A stretch of 17,140 nt of DNA from Paracoccaceae bacterium (GCA_003564655.1 PXES01000016.1:1-17140), one strand, 5' to 3'; shown: positions 6,067 through 13,710, counted from the first letter of the stretch. The notes: generated from the sequence alone by a model not told the origin. Numbers and translations are program-made.

Positions 6067-6143
6067 GGTCCCGTAGCTCAACTGGATAGAGCACCTGACT
6101 TCTAATCAGGATGTTGGGGGTTCGAGTCCTCCCGGGATCGCCA
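6067..6143 (+). tRNA. tRNA-Arg (anticodon TCT)
   Basis: The 77-base gene folds fully. The acceptor GGTCCCG pairs with CGGGATC (one G-U pair), followed by discriminator G and an encoded CCA at 6141-6143. The D-arm region is TAGCTCAACTGGATAGAGCA. The anticodon stem CCTGA/TCAGG holds the loop CTTCTAA, giving anticodon TCT, which reads AGA (and AGG). The T-arm contains GGTTCGAGTCC. AGA and AGG are rare codons in GC-rich genomes, so this is likely a low-abundance isoacceptor. No separate promoter is evident in the 22 bp after rpmB. The amidase gene converges seven bases downstream. Confidence 0.95.
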
Positions 6144-6150
6144 GCCGCGC

Positions 6151-7353
6151 CTACCGCCGCCGCAGCCCCTGCAGCGCGGCGTCCTCTTCCTGCCAGGCTT
6201 CGAGCGCGTCGGCCAGCACCACGGCCATCTCGGCGTGCCAGTCCGGGTCCTGCAGCCGCGCCAGATCGCTCGGGTTCGACATGAAGCCCAGCTCGATCAG
6301 CACCGAGGGCATGTCCACCGCGCGTAGCACCGTGAAGGTGCCCGACTGGATCGGACGGCGGTGCAGGCGCAGCCCCGCCTCGCCCACCTGATGCACCAGC
6401 GCATCGGCCAAGGCCCGCGCGCGCGGCGCCGTGTCCTGCCAGGCCACTGCCATCAGCACCCGCGCGATCTCGTCGGTATTGCCGGCCAGATCGACGCCCG
6501 CCAGCATGTCGGCGCGGTCATGCCGCTCGGCCAGATAGGCAGCCGAATCATCGCTCGCCTCATCCCCCAGCAGATAGACGATGGTGCCGCTGGCCATGCC
6601 CTCGGGCAGCGCATCGGCGTGCAGCGACACGAACAGATCCGCCCCCGCCGCGCGTGCCGCCCGGATGCGCCCGTCAAGCGAGACGAACACATCCGCATCG
6701 CGCGTCATCGCCACGTCGAACACCCCGCGCCGCAGCAACTCCTCGCGCAGGATGCGGGCGAATTTCAGCACCAGATCGGATTCGCGCACCCCGTCACGCT
6801 CGGCGCCCGGGTCGATGCCGCCATGTCCGGGGTCGAGCATCACGACCGGGCGGCGCAGCGGCGGGGCGGGTGGCGCGGGCCCGTCAGGGTGCAGAAGTGC
6901 GGCGTCAGTGCGGGCGGCAAAGGCGTCCTCATCCACGGCGCGCGCCTCGAACTCTTCCAGCGACACGCGCGCCAGGCGCAACTCGATGCGCGCGCGACCG
7001 GTCTCGGGGTCGATGCGCTGCTCGGCGCGGGCGGGCAGGTACGGCCCGCCCAGATCGAGCACCATGCGCGCCCAGCCATCCGACAGCTGCCCAAGGCGCG
7101 GCGGCGCCCCGTTGCGCGCCAGATCGGCGCCGTCCCAATCCACCGTGTTCAGGTCGACCACCAGCCGCGGCGGCGCGGCCAGCATTCGCACCCGGTAGGG
7201 CACGGGCTGGCTGAGCGCGAGATCGACCGACCCCGCCGCGCGGCTGGTCGTGATCACGCTGTCTGCGGCGTCCAGCCGCGCCTGCGCGCCCGCTTGCGCC
7301 AGCGCACCCACGGGCAGCGCCAGCAGAAGCGCCAGAACGAAAACCAAACGCAT
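6151..7353 (-). CDS. N-acetylmuramoyl-L-alanine amidase (AMIN + Amidase_3, AmiC type)
   Basis: The 400-residue precursor has a Sec signal peptide at 1-20 (likely cut after VGALA). An AMIN domain follows at about 30-135 and targets the enzyme to septal peptidoglycan. After a Pro-rich linker comes a zinc-dependent Amidase_3 domain at about 168-395. The expected zinc and catalytic residues are present: His177 in DPGHGG, Glu191 in ESDLVLKFA, His245 in SLHAD and Glu354 in VLIELGFMSN. It cleaves the amide between MurNAc and the stem peptide, for daughter-cell separation. A possible autoinhibitory helix lies in the region between His245 and Glu354, as in AmiC/AmiB. The start at 7353 gives a clean signal peptide; 7395 is an alternative. 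It diverges from the DsbA-like gene. Confidence 0.93.
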   Translation of the reverse strand: MRLVFVLALLLALPVGALAQAGAQARLDAADSVITTSRAAGSVDLALSQPVPYRVRMLAAPPRLVVDLNTVDWDGADLARNGAPPRLGQLSDGWARMVLDLGGPYLPARAEQRIDPETGRARIELRLARVSLEEFEARAVDEDAFAARTDAALLHPDGPAPPAPPLRRPVVMLDPGHGGIDPGAERDGVRESDLVLKFARILREELLRRGVFDVAMTRDADVFVSLDGRIRAARAAGADLFVSLHADALPEGMASGTIVYLLGDEASDDSAAYLAERHDRADMLAGVDLAGNTDEIARVLMAVAWQDTAPRARALADALVHQVGEAGLRLHRRPIQSGTFTVLRAVDMPSVLIELGFMSNPSDLARLQDPDWHAEMAVVLADALEAWQEEDAALQGLRRR

Positions 7354-7575
7354 GAAACCTGTCACCTGCTCGCCCGACTTGTTTTGCGAGATCATACACG
7401 CAAGCCGCGCCCTGCGAAACGGCTGTCGCGCGTCCGACCCCGGGCCCGCAGCCTCACAATGGCGCCAGCCGCGACATGTCGCGGCGCCAGCCGGGCCGGA
7501 GAGGCTTGATTCCCTGCGCCGCGCAGGGTTTAACACCCGTGCCAGCCGCCGCATGAGACCAGACAGGAGCGCCCG
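7354..7575. promoter_or_regulatory. Divergent control region with an 18-bp palindrome
   Basis: The 222-bp region between the divergent amidase and DsbA-like genes holds a perfect palindrome, GCCGCGACATGTCGCGGC, at 7468-7485. It is flanked by the direct repeat GGCGCCAG at 7461-7468 and 7483-7490. It sits roughly midway, about 115 bp from the amidase start and 90 bp from the other gene, where a shared operator could act. A cruciform or attenuator hairpin is the alternative. Confidence 0.4.
7506..7534 (+). promoter_or_regulatory. Candidate promoter for the DsbA-like gene
   Basis: TTGATT (7506-7511) and TTTAAC (7529-7534) are exactly 17 bases apart, each matching 4 of 6 consensus bases. The predicted start lies about 35 bases before the start codon at 7576. 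Confidence 0.45.
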
Positions 7576-8406
7576 ATGACCCTTCCGCTGACCGATTCCG
7601 CCCTGATCGGAACCTGCCTCGCCGCCTCGGCGCTGGCCGTTCTGGTGCTGACCAGCGGCGGCAACGGCAACGGCACCCCGGAGCATGAGCCGGAGAACGC
7701 GGCCGAAACCGCCGCCATCACTCCCGCCGTCGCCTCGGATATGCCCGAAAGCGATCCCGACTTCGGCGACCAGGTCCGCGCCTATCTGATGGAACACCCC
7801 GAGGGGATCTTCGAGGCCGTCGCCGTCTATGAAGAGCGCAGCATGGCCGCGCAGGACGACATGAGCCGCGAATTGATCGCCGCCAATGCCGAGGCGCTGT
7901 TCGAGGACGGCGTGTCCTGGGTCGGCGGCAACCCCGAAGGTGACATCACGCTTGTCGAATTCGTCGATTACCGCTGCGGCTTCTGCCAGCGCGCGCATGG
8001 CGAGGGGTTCGCCTTCCTCGACGCCGACCCCGATGTGCGGCTGGTCATCAAGGAATTCCCCATCCTCGGGCCGGAGTCCGAGGTCGCGTCGCGCTTTGCC
8101 ATAGCCGTTCTGGCGCTGGGCGGTGATGACGCCTATGCAAGCGTGCATGACGCGCTGCTGGAACATCAGGGGCCGGTCACCGAATTCTATCTCGAGGATC
8201 TCGCGGTCGAGATGGGCCTCGATTTCGACGCGATCGAAGAGGAAATGCAGAGCGAGGCCACCACCGCCGTGATCGTCGAGAATCGCGCGCTGGCGCAGCG
8301 GTTGCAGATCACCGGCACGCCGACATTCGTGATGGAGGACGAGATGATCCGCGGCTTCGTCGAGGCCGATGTGCTGATCGAGACGGCAGCCGCCCTGCGC
8401 GACTGA
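7576..8406 (+). CDS. DsbA-family thiol:disulfide oxidoreductase (Com1/ScsC-like)
   Basis: The 276-residue protein has one N-terminal hydrophobic segment at about 8-27 (signal anchor or uncleaved signal). An acidic linker and an N-terminal helical region at about 60-110, typical of Com1/ScsC-type proteins, follow. The thioredoxin fold from about 120 to 275 has the active site Cys134-Gly-Phe-Cys137 in DYRCGFCQRAH and the cis-proline loop TGTPTFV at 246-252. It should act in the periplasm on protein thiols, as oxidase or isomerase; direction of action cannot be read from sequence. The start at 7576 follows AGGAG at 7565-7569. It stands between a divergent amidase and gshB, about 130 bp before gshB. 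Confidence 0.92.
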   Translation: MTLPLTDSALIGTCLAASALAVLVLTSGGNGNGTPEHEPENAAETAAITPAVASDMPESDPDFGDQVRAYLMEHPEGIFEAVAVYEERSMAAQDDMSRELIAANAEALFEDGVSWVGGNPEGDITLVEFVDYRCGFCQRAHGEGFAFLDADPDVRLVIKEFPILGPESEVASRFAIAVLALGGDDAYASVHDALLEHQGPVTEFYLEDLAVEMGLDFDAIEEEMQSEATTAVIVENRALAQRLQITGTPTFVMEDEMIRGFVEADVLIETAAALRD

Positions 8407-8430
8407 TCGCGCCACGCGGCGAACGGCGCC

Positions 8431-8451
8431 GCCCGGCCCAAAGGGTCGGGC
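8431..8451 (+). terminator. Candidate terminator after the DsbA-like gene
   Basis: Arms GCCCGGCCC (8431-8439) and GGGTCGGGC (8443-8451) pair over nine positions, including one G-U, around an AAA loop. It begins 24 bases after the stop codon. There is no T-tract, so it may be only an RNA-stabilising hairpin. The rest of 8407-8539 shows no clear promoter; a TTGCAT at 8469 lacks a well-spaced -10. Confidence 0.4.
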
Positions 8452-8539
8452 ACGCCGCCCGCGCCCCATTGCATCGCCCCCCCGCATCCGGCATCTATGA
8501 CGCAGGCCCGCCGGGGCCCCCGTCACCCGTGAGGACCCC

Positions 8540-9484
8540 ATGCCCCTGCGCGTCGCCTTCCAGATGGACCCGATCGAGGCTGTGGACATCCGCGCCGACA
8601 GCACCTTCCGCATCGCGCTCGAGGCCGAGCGGCGCGGCCATTCGGTCATGGTCTACACCCCCGACCAGCTTGTGTTCGACGCGGGCCGCGTGCTGGCCCG
8701 CGCCCGCCCCGTGACATTGCAGCCCGTCGAGGGCGCGCATGTCAGCTTCGGCGCGGCGGAGGTCGTCGATCTGGCCACGCTCGATGTCGTCTGGCTGCGG
8801 CAGGACCCGCCCTTCGACATGAGCTACATCACCTCGACGCATCTGCTGGACATGATCCACCCGGCCACGCTGGTGGTGAATGACCCGTTCTGGGTGCGCA
8901 ACTATCCCGAGAAGCTGCTGGTGCTGCGCTTCCCCGAACTGACGCCCCCCACGATGATCGCGCGCGATCTGGCCACCATCCGCGCCTTCCGCGCCGAACA
9001 TGGCGACGTGATCCTCAAGCCGCTCTATGGCAATGGCGGCGCGGGGGTGTTCCGGCTGGACCCGAATGACCGCAACCTCGCCTCGCTGCACGAGATGTTC
9101 ACCACCATCTCGCGCGAGCCGCTGATCGTGCAGAAATACCTGCCCGCCGTCAGCGCGGGCGACAAGCGCATCATCCTGGTCGATGGCGAGCCTATCGGCG
9201 CGATCAACCGCGTCCCGGCAGAGGGCGAGACGCGGTCCAACATGCATGGGGGCGGGCGGCCCGAGAAGGTCGCGATGACCGAGCGCGACCACGAAATCTG
9301 CGCGGCCATCGGCCCGCTGCTGCGCGAAAAGGGGCAGATCTTCGTGGGCATCGACGTGATCGGCGCATGGCTGACCGAGATCAACGTCACCTCGCCCACC
9401 GGGCTGCAGGAGTTGGAGCGCTTTGACGGCACCAATGGCGCCGGGCTGATCTGGGAGGCGATCGAGGCGCGCCGCGCGCGATGA
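8540..9484 (+). CDS. gshB: Glutathione synthase (ATP-grasp)
   Basis: The 314-residue protein matches the bacterial GshB length and plan. An N-terminal domain at 1-120 carries VVWLRQDPPFD at 83-93 and LVVNDP near 111-116. An ATP-grasp domain at about 125-300 carries VILKPLYGNGGAGVFR (157-172) and the ligand motif INVTSPTGLQE (281-291). It joins gamma-glutamylcysteine and glycine with ATP to make glutathione in the cytoplasm. The start at 8540 follows GTGAGGA. Its TGA overlaps the next gene's ATG (ATGA at 9481-9484), so the hydrolase is translationally coupled. gshA is not in the window. Confidence 0.97.
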   Translation: MPLRVAFQMDPIEAVDIRADSTFRIALEAERRGHSVMVYTPDQLVFDAGRVLARARPVTLQPVEGAHVSFGAAEVVDLATLDVVWLRQDPPFDMSYITSTHLLDMIHPATLVVNDPFWVRNYPEKLLVLRFPELTPPTMIARDLATIRAFRAEHGDVILKPLYGNGGAGVFRLDPNDRNLASLHEMFTTISREPLIVQKYLPAVSAGDKRIILVDGEPIGAINRVPAEGETRSNMHGGGRPEKVAMTERDHEICAAIGPLLREKGQIFVGIDVIGAWLTEINVTSPTGLQELERFDGTNGAGLIWEAIEARRAR

Positions 9485-10410
9485 GCTGGCAGCTCAAGAC
9501 CATGCGCGTGGTGATGCGGCACCTCGTCCGCCCGGGGCTTGGCCGCCAGCGCGACAGCCATTCCGCGCGCGCCTGGTTCGAGCGCGGCGCGATGCTCAAC
9601 GCGCGCGGGCGGCCCTGGCGCAGCTTTCATCCGGTGAAACTGGCGCATGACGGGCGCAGCATCGCGGCGCTGTCCAGCCAACCGGTGCGGCCCGGCGCGC
9701 CGCTGATCCTTTATTTTCACGGTGGCGGCTATGTGATGGGCAACCCGCGCACCCATGCTGCCCTTGGCGGCTATCTGGCGCGCAAGGCCGGGATGCCCTG
9801 CCTGCTGCCCGACTACCGGCTGGCACCAGAGCACCCCTTTCCGGCGGCGTTCGAGGATGCGGTGCTGGTGTGGGAGTCGCTGCTGGCGCAGGGCCACGCG
9901 CCCGAGCAGATCGCGCTGGGCGGCGACTCGGCGGGCGGCGGGCTGGCCTTTGCGCTGCTGGGGCATCTGTGTGCGACCGGACAGCCGGGGCCGGGGCGGG
10001 TCTTCGCCTTCTCACCCTTCACGGACCTGACCTTCTCGGGCGACTCGATCACCGCCAATGCGCGCTCGGAGATCCTGCTGCCCGCCACGCGCCTGCACGA
10101 TCTGCGCCGCCGCGTGCTGGGCGAGGCCGACCCCGCAGACCCGCGCATCTCGCCCCTTTTCGCGCGCTTCACCGGCGCGCCGCCCACGCTGATCCAGATG
10201 GCGCGCACCGAGATCCTGCGCGACGATGCGCGTCGACTGGCCGCGCGGCTGCGCGAGGACGGGGCCGAGGTGACAGTGCAGGAATGGGGCAATCTGCCGC
10301 ATGTCTGGCAGTTCTTCCATGGCTGGCTGCCCGAGGGACGGCGCGCGCTTGACGATGCGGCGGCGTTCATCCGGGGGCCGTCTCCAGCGCTGCCATCATC
10401 CGGTAGCTGA
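9481..10410 (+). CDS. Alpha/beta hydrolase, hormone-sensitive-lipase-like esterase
   Basis: The 309-residue protein has the HSL-family oxyanion motif HGGGYVMG at 80-87, the nucleophile elbow GDSAGG with Ser150, an acid at Asp248 (ILRDD) and the catalytic His274 in LPHVWQFF. It has no signal peptide, so a cytoplasmic carboxylesterase is likely; the substrate is unknown. The ATGA overlap places it in an operon with gshB, a hint of a link to glutathione conjugates or thioesters that is pure inference. The last 44 bp (about the final 14 codons, low-complexity Pro/Ser) overlap the 3' end of comM on the other strand, so the tail may have arisen by stop-codon read-through. Confidence 0.88.
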   Translation: MSWQLKTMRVVMRHLVRPGLGRQRDSHSARAWFERGAMLNARGRPWRSFHPVKLAHDGRSIAALSSQPVRPGAPLILYFHGGGYVMGNPRTHAALGGYLARKAGMPCLLPDYRLAPEHPFPAAFEDAVLVWESLLAQGHAPEQIALGGDSAGGGLAFALLGHLCATGQPGPGRVFAFSPFTDLTFSGDSITANARSEILLPATRLHDLRRRVLGEADPADPRISPLFARFTGAPPTLIQMARTEILRDDARRLAARLREDGAEVTVQEWGNLPHVWQFFHGWLPEGRRALDDAAAFIRGPSPALPSSGS

Positions 10411-11890
10411 TCGCCTCGGCCATATGCGGGGCGCGGACCTCGTCACTTGCATCCAGATCGGCGATGGTGCGGGCCACGCGCAGCAAGCGGTGATAGCCCC
10501 GCGCACTCAGCCCGAAGCGCTCGGCGGCCTGGGTCAGCAGGCCGCGCCCTTCGGCATCGGGGGATGCGACCTCTTCCAGCAGCGCGCCCTCGGCATCGGC
10601 ATTGGCGCGCAGCCCCGGATAGCCCGCGAAGCGCGCGGCCTGCCGCCCCCGCGCCGCCGCCACCCGCGCGGCAACCACTGCGGACGGGTCGCCCGAGGAC
10701 GGCAGGTCAAGATCGCCGAAGGCCACGGGCGGCACGTCAAGGCGCAGGTCGAACCGGTCGATCAGCGGGCCCGAGATGCGGCCCAGATACTCCTCGCCGC
10801 AGCCCGGCGCACGGCCACAGGCGCGGGCGGGCTCGGACAAATAGCCGCAGCGGCACGGGTTCGCGGCGGCGACCAGCAGGAAGCGGCAGGGATAGCGAAT
10901 ATGCGCATTTGCCCGCGCGACCACCACCTCGCCCGTCTCGACCGGTTGGCGCAGGGTTTCCAGCACCATGCGCGGAAATTCCGGCAACTCGTCCAGAAAC
11001 AGCACGCCGTTATGCGCCAGCGAAATCTCGCCCGGCTTGGCCCCCTTGCCCCCGCCGACGATGGCCGCGACCGAAGCCGTGTGATGCGGCTCGCGAAACG
11101 GCCGGGCGCGCGAGATGCCGCCCTGCTCCAGCAGCCCGGCGATGGAGTGGATCATCGAGGTTTCCAGCGCCTCGGCCGGCGACAGCGGCGGCAGGATGCC
11201 CGGCAGCCGCGCGGCCAGCATCGACTTGCCCGACCCCGGCGTGCCCACCATCAGCATGTGATGCCGCCCGGCGGCGGCGATTTCCAGCGCCCGCTTGGCG
11301 CGTTCCTGGCCCTTGACATCGAACAGATCGCGCGCGCCCGGCTCGCGCGTCACCTCGCCCGGCGCGGCGGGCGACAGGGGGGCCTGCCCGCTGAAGTGGC
11401 GGATCACCTGCATCAGGTCTTTCGGCGCGATGACGCGCGTGGCCTCGACCCAGGCGGCCTCGGGGCCGCAGGCGGCGGGGCAGACCATGGTAAACGCCCC
11501 CTCGGCCGCGGCCATCGCCGCCGGAAGCGCCCCGGTCACCGCTACCAGCGCCCCGTCAAGCGACAACTCGCCCAGCGCCACGGTCTCGCCCACCTCTTCG
11601 GCGGGCAGGATTTCCAGCGCGGCAAGAAGCGCCATGGCAATGGGCAGGTCGAAATGCGACCCCTCTTTGGGCATGTCGGCTGGGGACAGGTTGACCGTGA
11701 TCCGCTTCGACGGCAGCGCCACCGACAACGCCGACAGGGCTGCGCGCACGCGCTCGCGCGCCTCGGACACGGCCTTATCGGGCAGGCCCACGATCTGGAA
11801 AGACGGCATTCCGGGCGAGAGCGCGCACTGCACCTCGATCAGCCGCGCCTCGATCCCCTCGAATGCCACTGTCAGCGCCCGCGCGACCAT
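10367..11890 (-). CDS. comM: YifB/ComM-family Mg-chelatase-like AAA+ ATPase
   Basis: The protein has 507 residues from the preferred start. An N-terminal Lon-protease-S5-like domain at 1-170 contains IVGLPDKAVSEARERVRAAL (33-52) and ITVNLSPADMPKEGSHFDLP (64-83). An AAA+ core follows with Walker A GTPGSGKS (216-223) and Walker B VLFLDE (296-301). The cysteine-rich CNPCRCGY/CGRAPGC insert is next, and then the Mg_chelatase_C domain. In naturally competent bacteria ComM is a hexameric branch-migration helicase that helps integrate taken-up DNA. The family start MVARALTVAFEG favours ATG 11890 over ATG 11902. It is convergent with the hydrolase and divergent from rpoH. Confidence 0.94.
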   Translation of the reverse strand: MVARALTVAFEGIEARLIEVQCALSPGMPSFQIVGLPDKAVSEARERVRAALSALSVALPSKRITVNLSPADMPKEGSHFDLPIAMALLAALEILPAEEVGETVALGELSLDGALVAVTGALPAAMAAAEGAFTMVCPAACGPEAAWVEATRVIAPKDLMQVIRHFSGQAPLSPAAPGEVTREPGARDLFDVKGQERAKRALEIAAAGRHHMLMVGTPGSGKSMLAARLPGILPPLSPAEALETSMIHSIAGLLEQGGISRARPFREPHHTASVAAIVGGGKGAKPGEISLAHNGVLFLDELPEFPRMVLETLRQPVETGEVVVARANAHIRYPCRFLLVAAANPCRCGYLSEPARACGRAPGCGEEYLGRISGPLIDRFDLRLDVPPVAFGDLDLPSSGDPSAVVAARVAAARGRQAARFAGYPGLRANADAEGALLEEVASPDAEGRGLLTQAAERFGLSARGYHRLLRVARTIADLDASDEVRAPHMAEAISYRMMAALETAPG

Positions 11891-11933
11891 CTCTTGCCCC
11901 ATCCGTCCCGGATCAAGGTTAATGCCGCAAGAC

Positions 11934-11948
11934 TTACGAAATCGTTAA
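11934..11948 (-). promoter_or_regulatory. Near-consensus CtrA-type box upstream of comM
   Basis: On the plus strand TTAC-N7-TTAA is followed by C; on the minus strand this reads TTAA-N7-GTAA. It matches 7 of 8 fixed positions of the known CtrA consensus TTAA-N7-TTAA. It lies 44-58 bp upstream of the comM start. In Rhodobacter capsulatus, CtrA is reported to control competence and gene-transfer-agent functions, so the location makes sense. Chance occurrence in this AT-richer gap is possible. Confidence 0.35.
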
Positions 11949-11979
11949 CGAACATGTGCAGGGAAAATACAACCGGAAG

Positions 11980-12009
11980 TGAACCAAAGGCGCATCTGCA
12001 GCGTAACTT
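11980..12009 (+). promoter_or_regulatory. Candidate RpoE (ECF sigma)-type promoter for rpoH
   Basis: TGAACC (11980-11985) and TAACTT (12004-12009) are separated by 18 bases. The Rhodobacter sphaeroides RpoE consensus as I remember it is TGATC(C)-N18-TAA, and rpoHII is a known RpoE target there. The start codon is about 29 bases downstream of the -10. A weaker housekeeping-like pair, TTAACG (11945-11950) and TACAAC (11968-11973) with 17 bases between, lies just upstream and could give a basal transcript. Confidence 0.5.
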
Positions 12010-12037
12010 AAGCAATTCGATAACACAGGGGGAACCT

Positions 12038-12916
12038 ATGGCACTTGATTTTTCGGATGATCGCCGGATGTCGCGGCAGGCCATGAAGGCCGAACTGCTG
12101 GATGCCGAAACCGAATTTCAGCTTGCCCGCGCCTGGCGCGATCATCGGGATGAGGCGGCCCTTCATCGCCTGATCACCGCTTATATGCGGCTTGCAATCT
12201 CGATGGCCGGCAAGTTCCGCCGTTACGGCGCCCCGATGAACGACCTGATCCAGGAGGCGGGGCTGGGGCTGATGAAAGCCGCCGACAAGTTCGACCCCGA
12301 GCGCGGCGTGCGGTTTTCCACATATGCCGTATGGTGGATCCGCGCCAGCATCCAGGATTATGTGATGCGCAACTGGTCGATGGTGCGCACGGGGTCCACC
12401 TCCAGCCAGAAGTCGCTGTTCTTCAACCTGCGCCGCGTTCAGGCCAAGTTCGAGCGCGAGGCGATGGCCCGCGGCGAGGAGCTGGACCGCCACCAGCTGC
12501 GCGAGCAGATCGCGCGCGAGGTGGGCGTGCCGCTGCACGATGTCGAGATGATGGAGGGGCGGCTTTCAGGCTCCGACTTCTCGCTCAATGCGATGCAGAG
12601 CCAGGATGAGGATGGCCGCGAATGGATCGACGCGCTCGAGGATGAGAATGCCGCCCAGGGTGCCGAGGTCGAGCAGGCGCATGACACAGCGCAACTGCGC
12701 GACTGGCTGATCGAGTCGATGAAAGTGCTGTCCGACCGCGAACGCTTCATCGTCCGCGAGCGCAAGCTGCGCGAGGACCCGCGCACTCTCGAATCGCTGG
12801 GTGAGGAGCTGGGGCTGTCGAAAGAGCGTATTCGCCAGGTCGAGGCTGCGGCCTTTGCCAAAATGCGCAAGAACCTTGAATCGCAGTCGCGCGAAGTGCT
12901 GCACTTCCTTGCATGA
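12038..12916 (+). CDS. rpoH: RNA polymerase sigma-32 factor, RpoHII type
   Basis: This 292-residue sigma-70-family protein has region 2 at about 40-117 (LIQEAGLGLMKAADKFDPERG, given as LIQEAGLGLM and KAADKFDPERG; then FSTYAVWWIRASIQDYVMR), which binds core and the -10. The RpoH box QKSLFFNLRR lies at 124-133, and a region 4 helix-turn-helix at about 240-285 (ESLGEELGLSKERIRQVE). The RpoH box separates it from RpoD and ECF factors. The N-terminus (MALDFSDDRRMSRQAMKAEL) resembles Rhodobacter RpoHII rather than RpoHI as I recall them. RpoHII drives the singlet-oxygen and oxidative-stress response under RpoE. ATG 12038 follows AGGGGGA. Its TGA overlaps the ChaN-like start (ATGA at 12913-12916). 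Confidence 0.94.
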   Translation: MALDFSDDRRMSRQAMKAELLDAETEFQLARAWRDHRDEAALHRLITAYMRLAISMAGKFRRYGAPMNDLIQEAGLGLMKAADKFDPERGVRFSTYAVWWIRASIQDYVMRNWSMVRTGSTSSQKSLFFNLRRVQAKFEREAMARGEELDRHQLREQIAREVGVPLHDVEMMEGRLSGSDFSLNAMQSQDEDGREWIDALEDENAAQGAEVEQAHDTAQLRDWLIESMKVLSDRERFIVRERKLREDPRTLESLGEELGLSKERIRQVEAAAFAKMRKNLESQSREVLHFLA

Positions 12917-13710
12917 GGGCAGCCGTGCTTGCGCTGCTGCTCAGCGCCACGACGGTCGGGGCCGGTGAGATCGGCCCTGACGAGTTGACAACCCTCCCCC
13001 GCGCCGATGTGGTGTTTCTGGGCGAGGTTCACGACAACCCCGCCCATCACGACAATCAGGCGCGCGCCATCCGGTCCATCGCGCCCGCAGCGCTTGTGTT
13101 CGAGATGCTGACGCCGGAACGGGCCGCGCGTGTGCCCTCGCCCCTGCCCGACATGCCCGGGCTGGAGGCACTTCTGGATTGGGATGCCTCTGGCTGGCCG
13201 GATTTCGCGATGTATTACCCGCTTTTCGCTGCCGCGCCCGATGCCCGTATATTCGGCGCGGAACTGCCGCGCGAACAGGCCCGCGCCGCGCTGTCGGACG
13301 GGGTGGAGGCGCATTTCCCCGCCGACCCTGCGCGCTTCGGCCTGGATGCGCCCCTGCCCGATGACGAACAGGCGGCACGCGAGGGTTTGCAGGACGACGC
13401 CCACTGCAACGCCCTGCCCCCCGAGATGCTGCCCGGCATGGTCGCCATCCAGCGCCTGCGCGACGCGATGCTGGCCGAGGCTGCGCTGCGCGCCCATCGC
13501 GACACGGGCGGGCCAGTGGTGGTGATTACCGGCACCGGCCACACCCGCACCGACTGGGGCGCACCTGCTGCGTTGGCGCTTGCCGCGCCCGAATTGAGCC
13601 TACTGTCAGTCGGCCAGTATGAGGGGCCGCTTGACGCGTCGCCACCCAATGATCTGTGGCTGGTCACCGACCCGCACCCCCGGCCCGACCCTTGTGCGGC
13701 ATTTCAATAG
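12913..13710 (+). CDS. ChaN-family (haem-binding-like) exported protein
   Basis: The 265-residue protein has a signal peptide at about 1-18 without a lipobox cysteine, so a soluble periplasmic form is predicted. ChaN of E. coli is a lipoprotein. The family start VVFLGEVHDNPAHHDNQ lies at about 33-49, with Glu38, His40 and the His pair at 45-46. The late block VVVITGTGHTRTDWGAP is also typical. ChaN-family proteins (PF04187) have been shown to bind haem in Campylobacter. The overlap with rpoH means coupled translation, so it is probably induced with the stress sigma factor. No other haem-uptake gene is near. Confidence 0.85.
   Translation: MRAAVLALLLSATTVGAGEIGPDELTTLPRADVVFLGEVHDNPAHHDNQARAIRSIAPAALVFEMLTPERAARVPSPLPDMPGLEALLDWDASGWPDFAMYYPLFAAAPDARIFGAELPREQARAALSDGVEAHFPADPARFGLDAPLPDDEQAAREGLQDDAHCNALPPEMLPGMVAIQRLRDAMLAEAALRAHRDTGGPVVVITGTGHTRTDWGAPAALALAAPELSLLSVGQYEGPLDASPPNDLWLVTDPHPRPDPCAAFQ

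Noticed and set aside
6067..6143. tRNA-Arg as an integration site for a mobile element
   Set aside because: The next gene is a housekeeping amidase seven bases away, and I saw no repeat of the tRNA 3' end, integrase or phage gene.
7354..8649. N-terminal extension of the amidase frame over the DsbA-like gene
   Set aside because: The signal peptide begins at 7353, and the extension is antisense to a clear thioredoxin-fold gene.
10301..12037. In-frame N-terminal extension of rpoH reaching across the comM locus
   Set aside because: The family start MALDFSDD with a good ribosome binding site is at 12038; the upstream part is antisense to comM.
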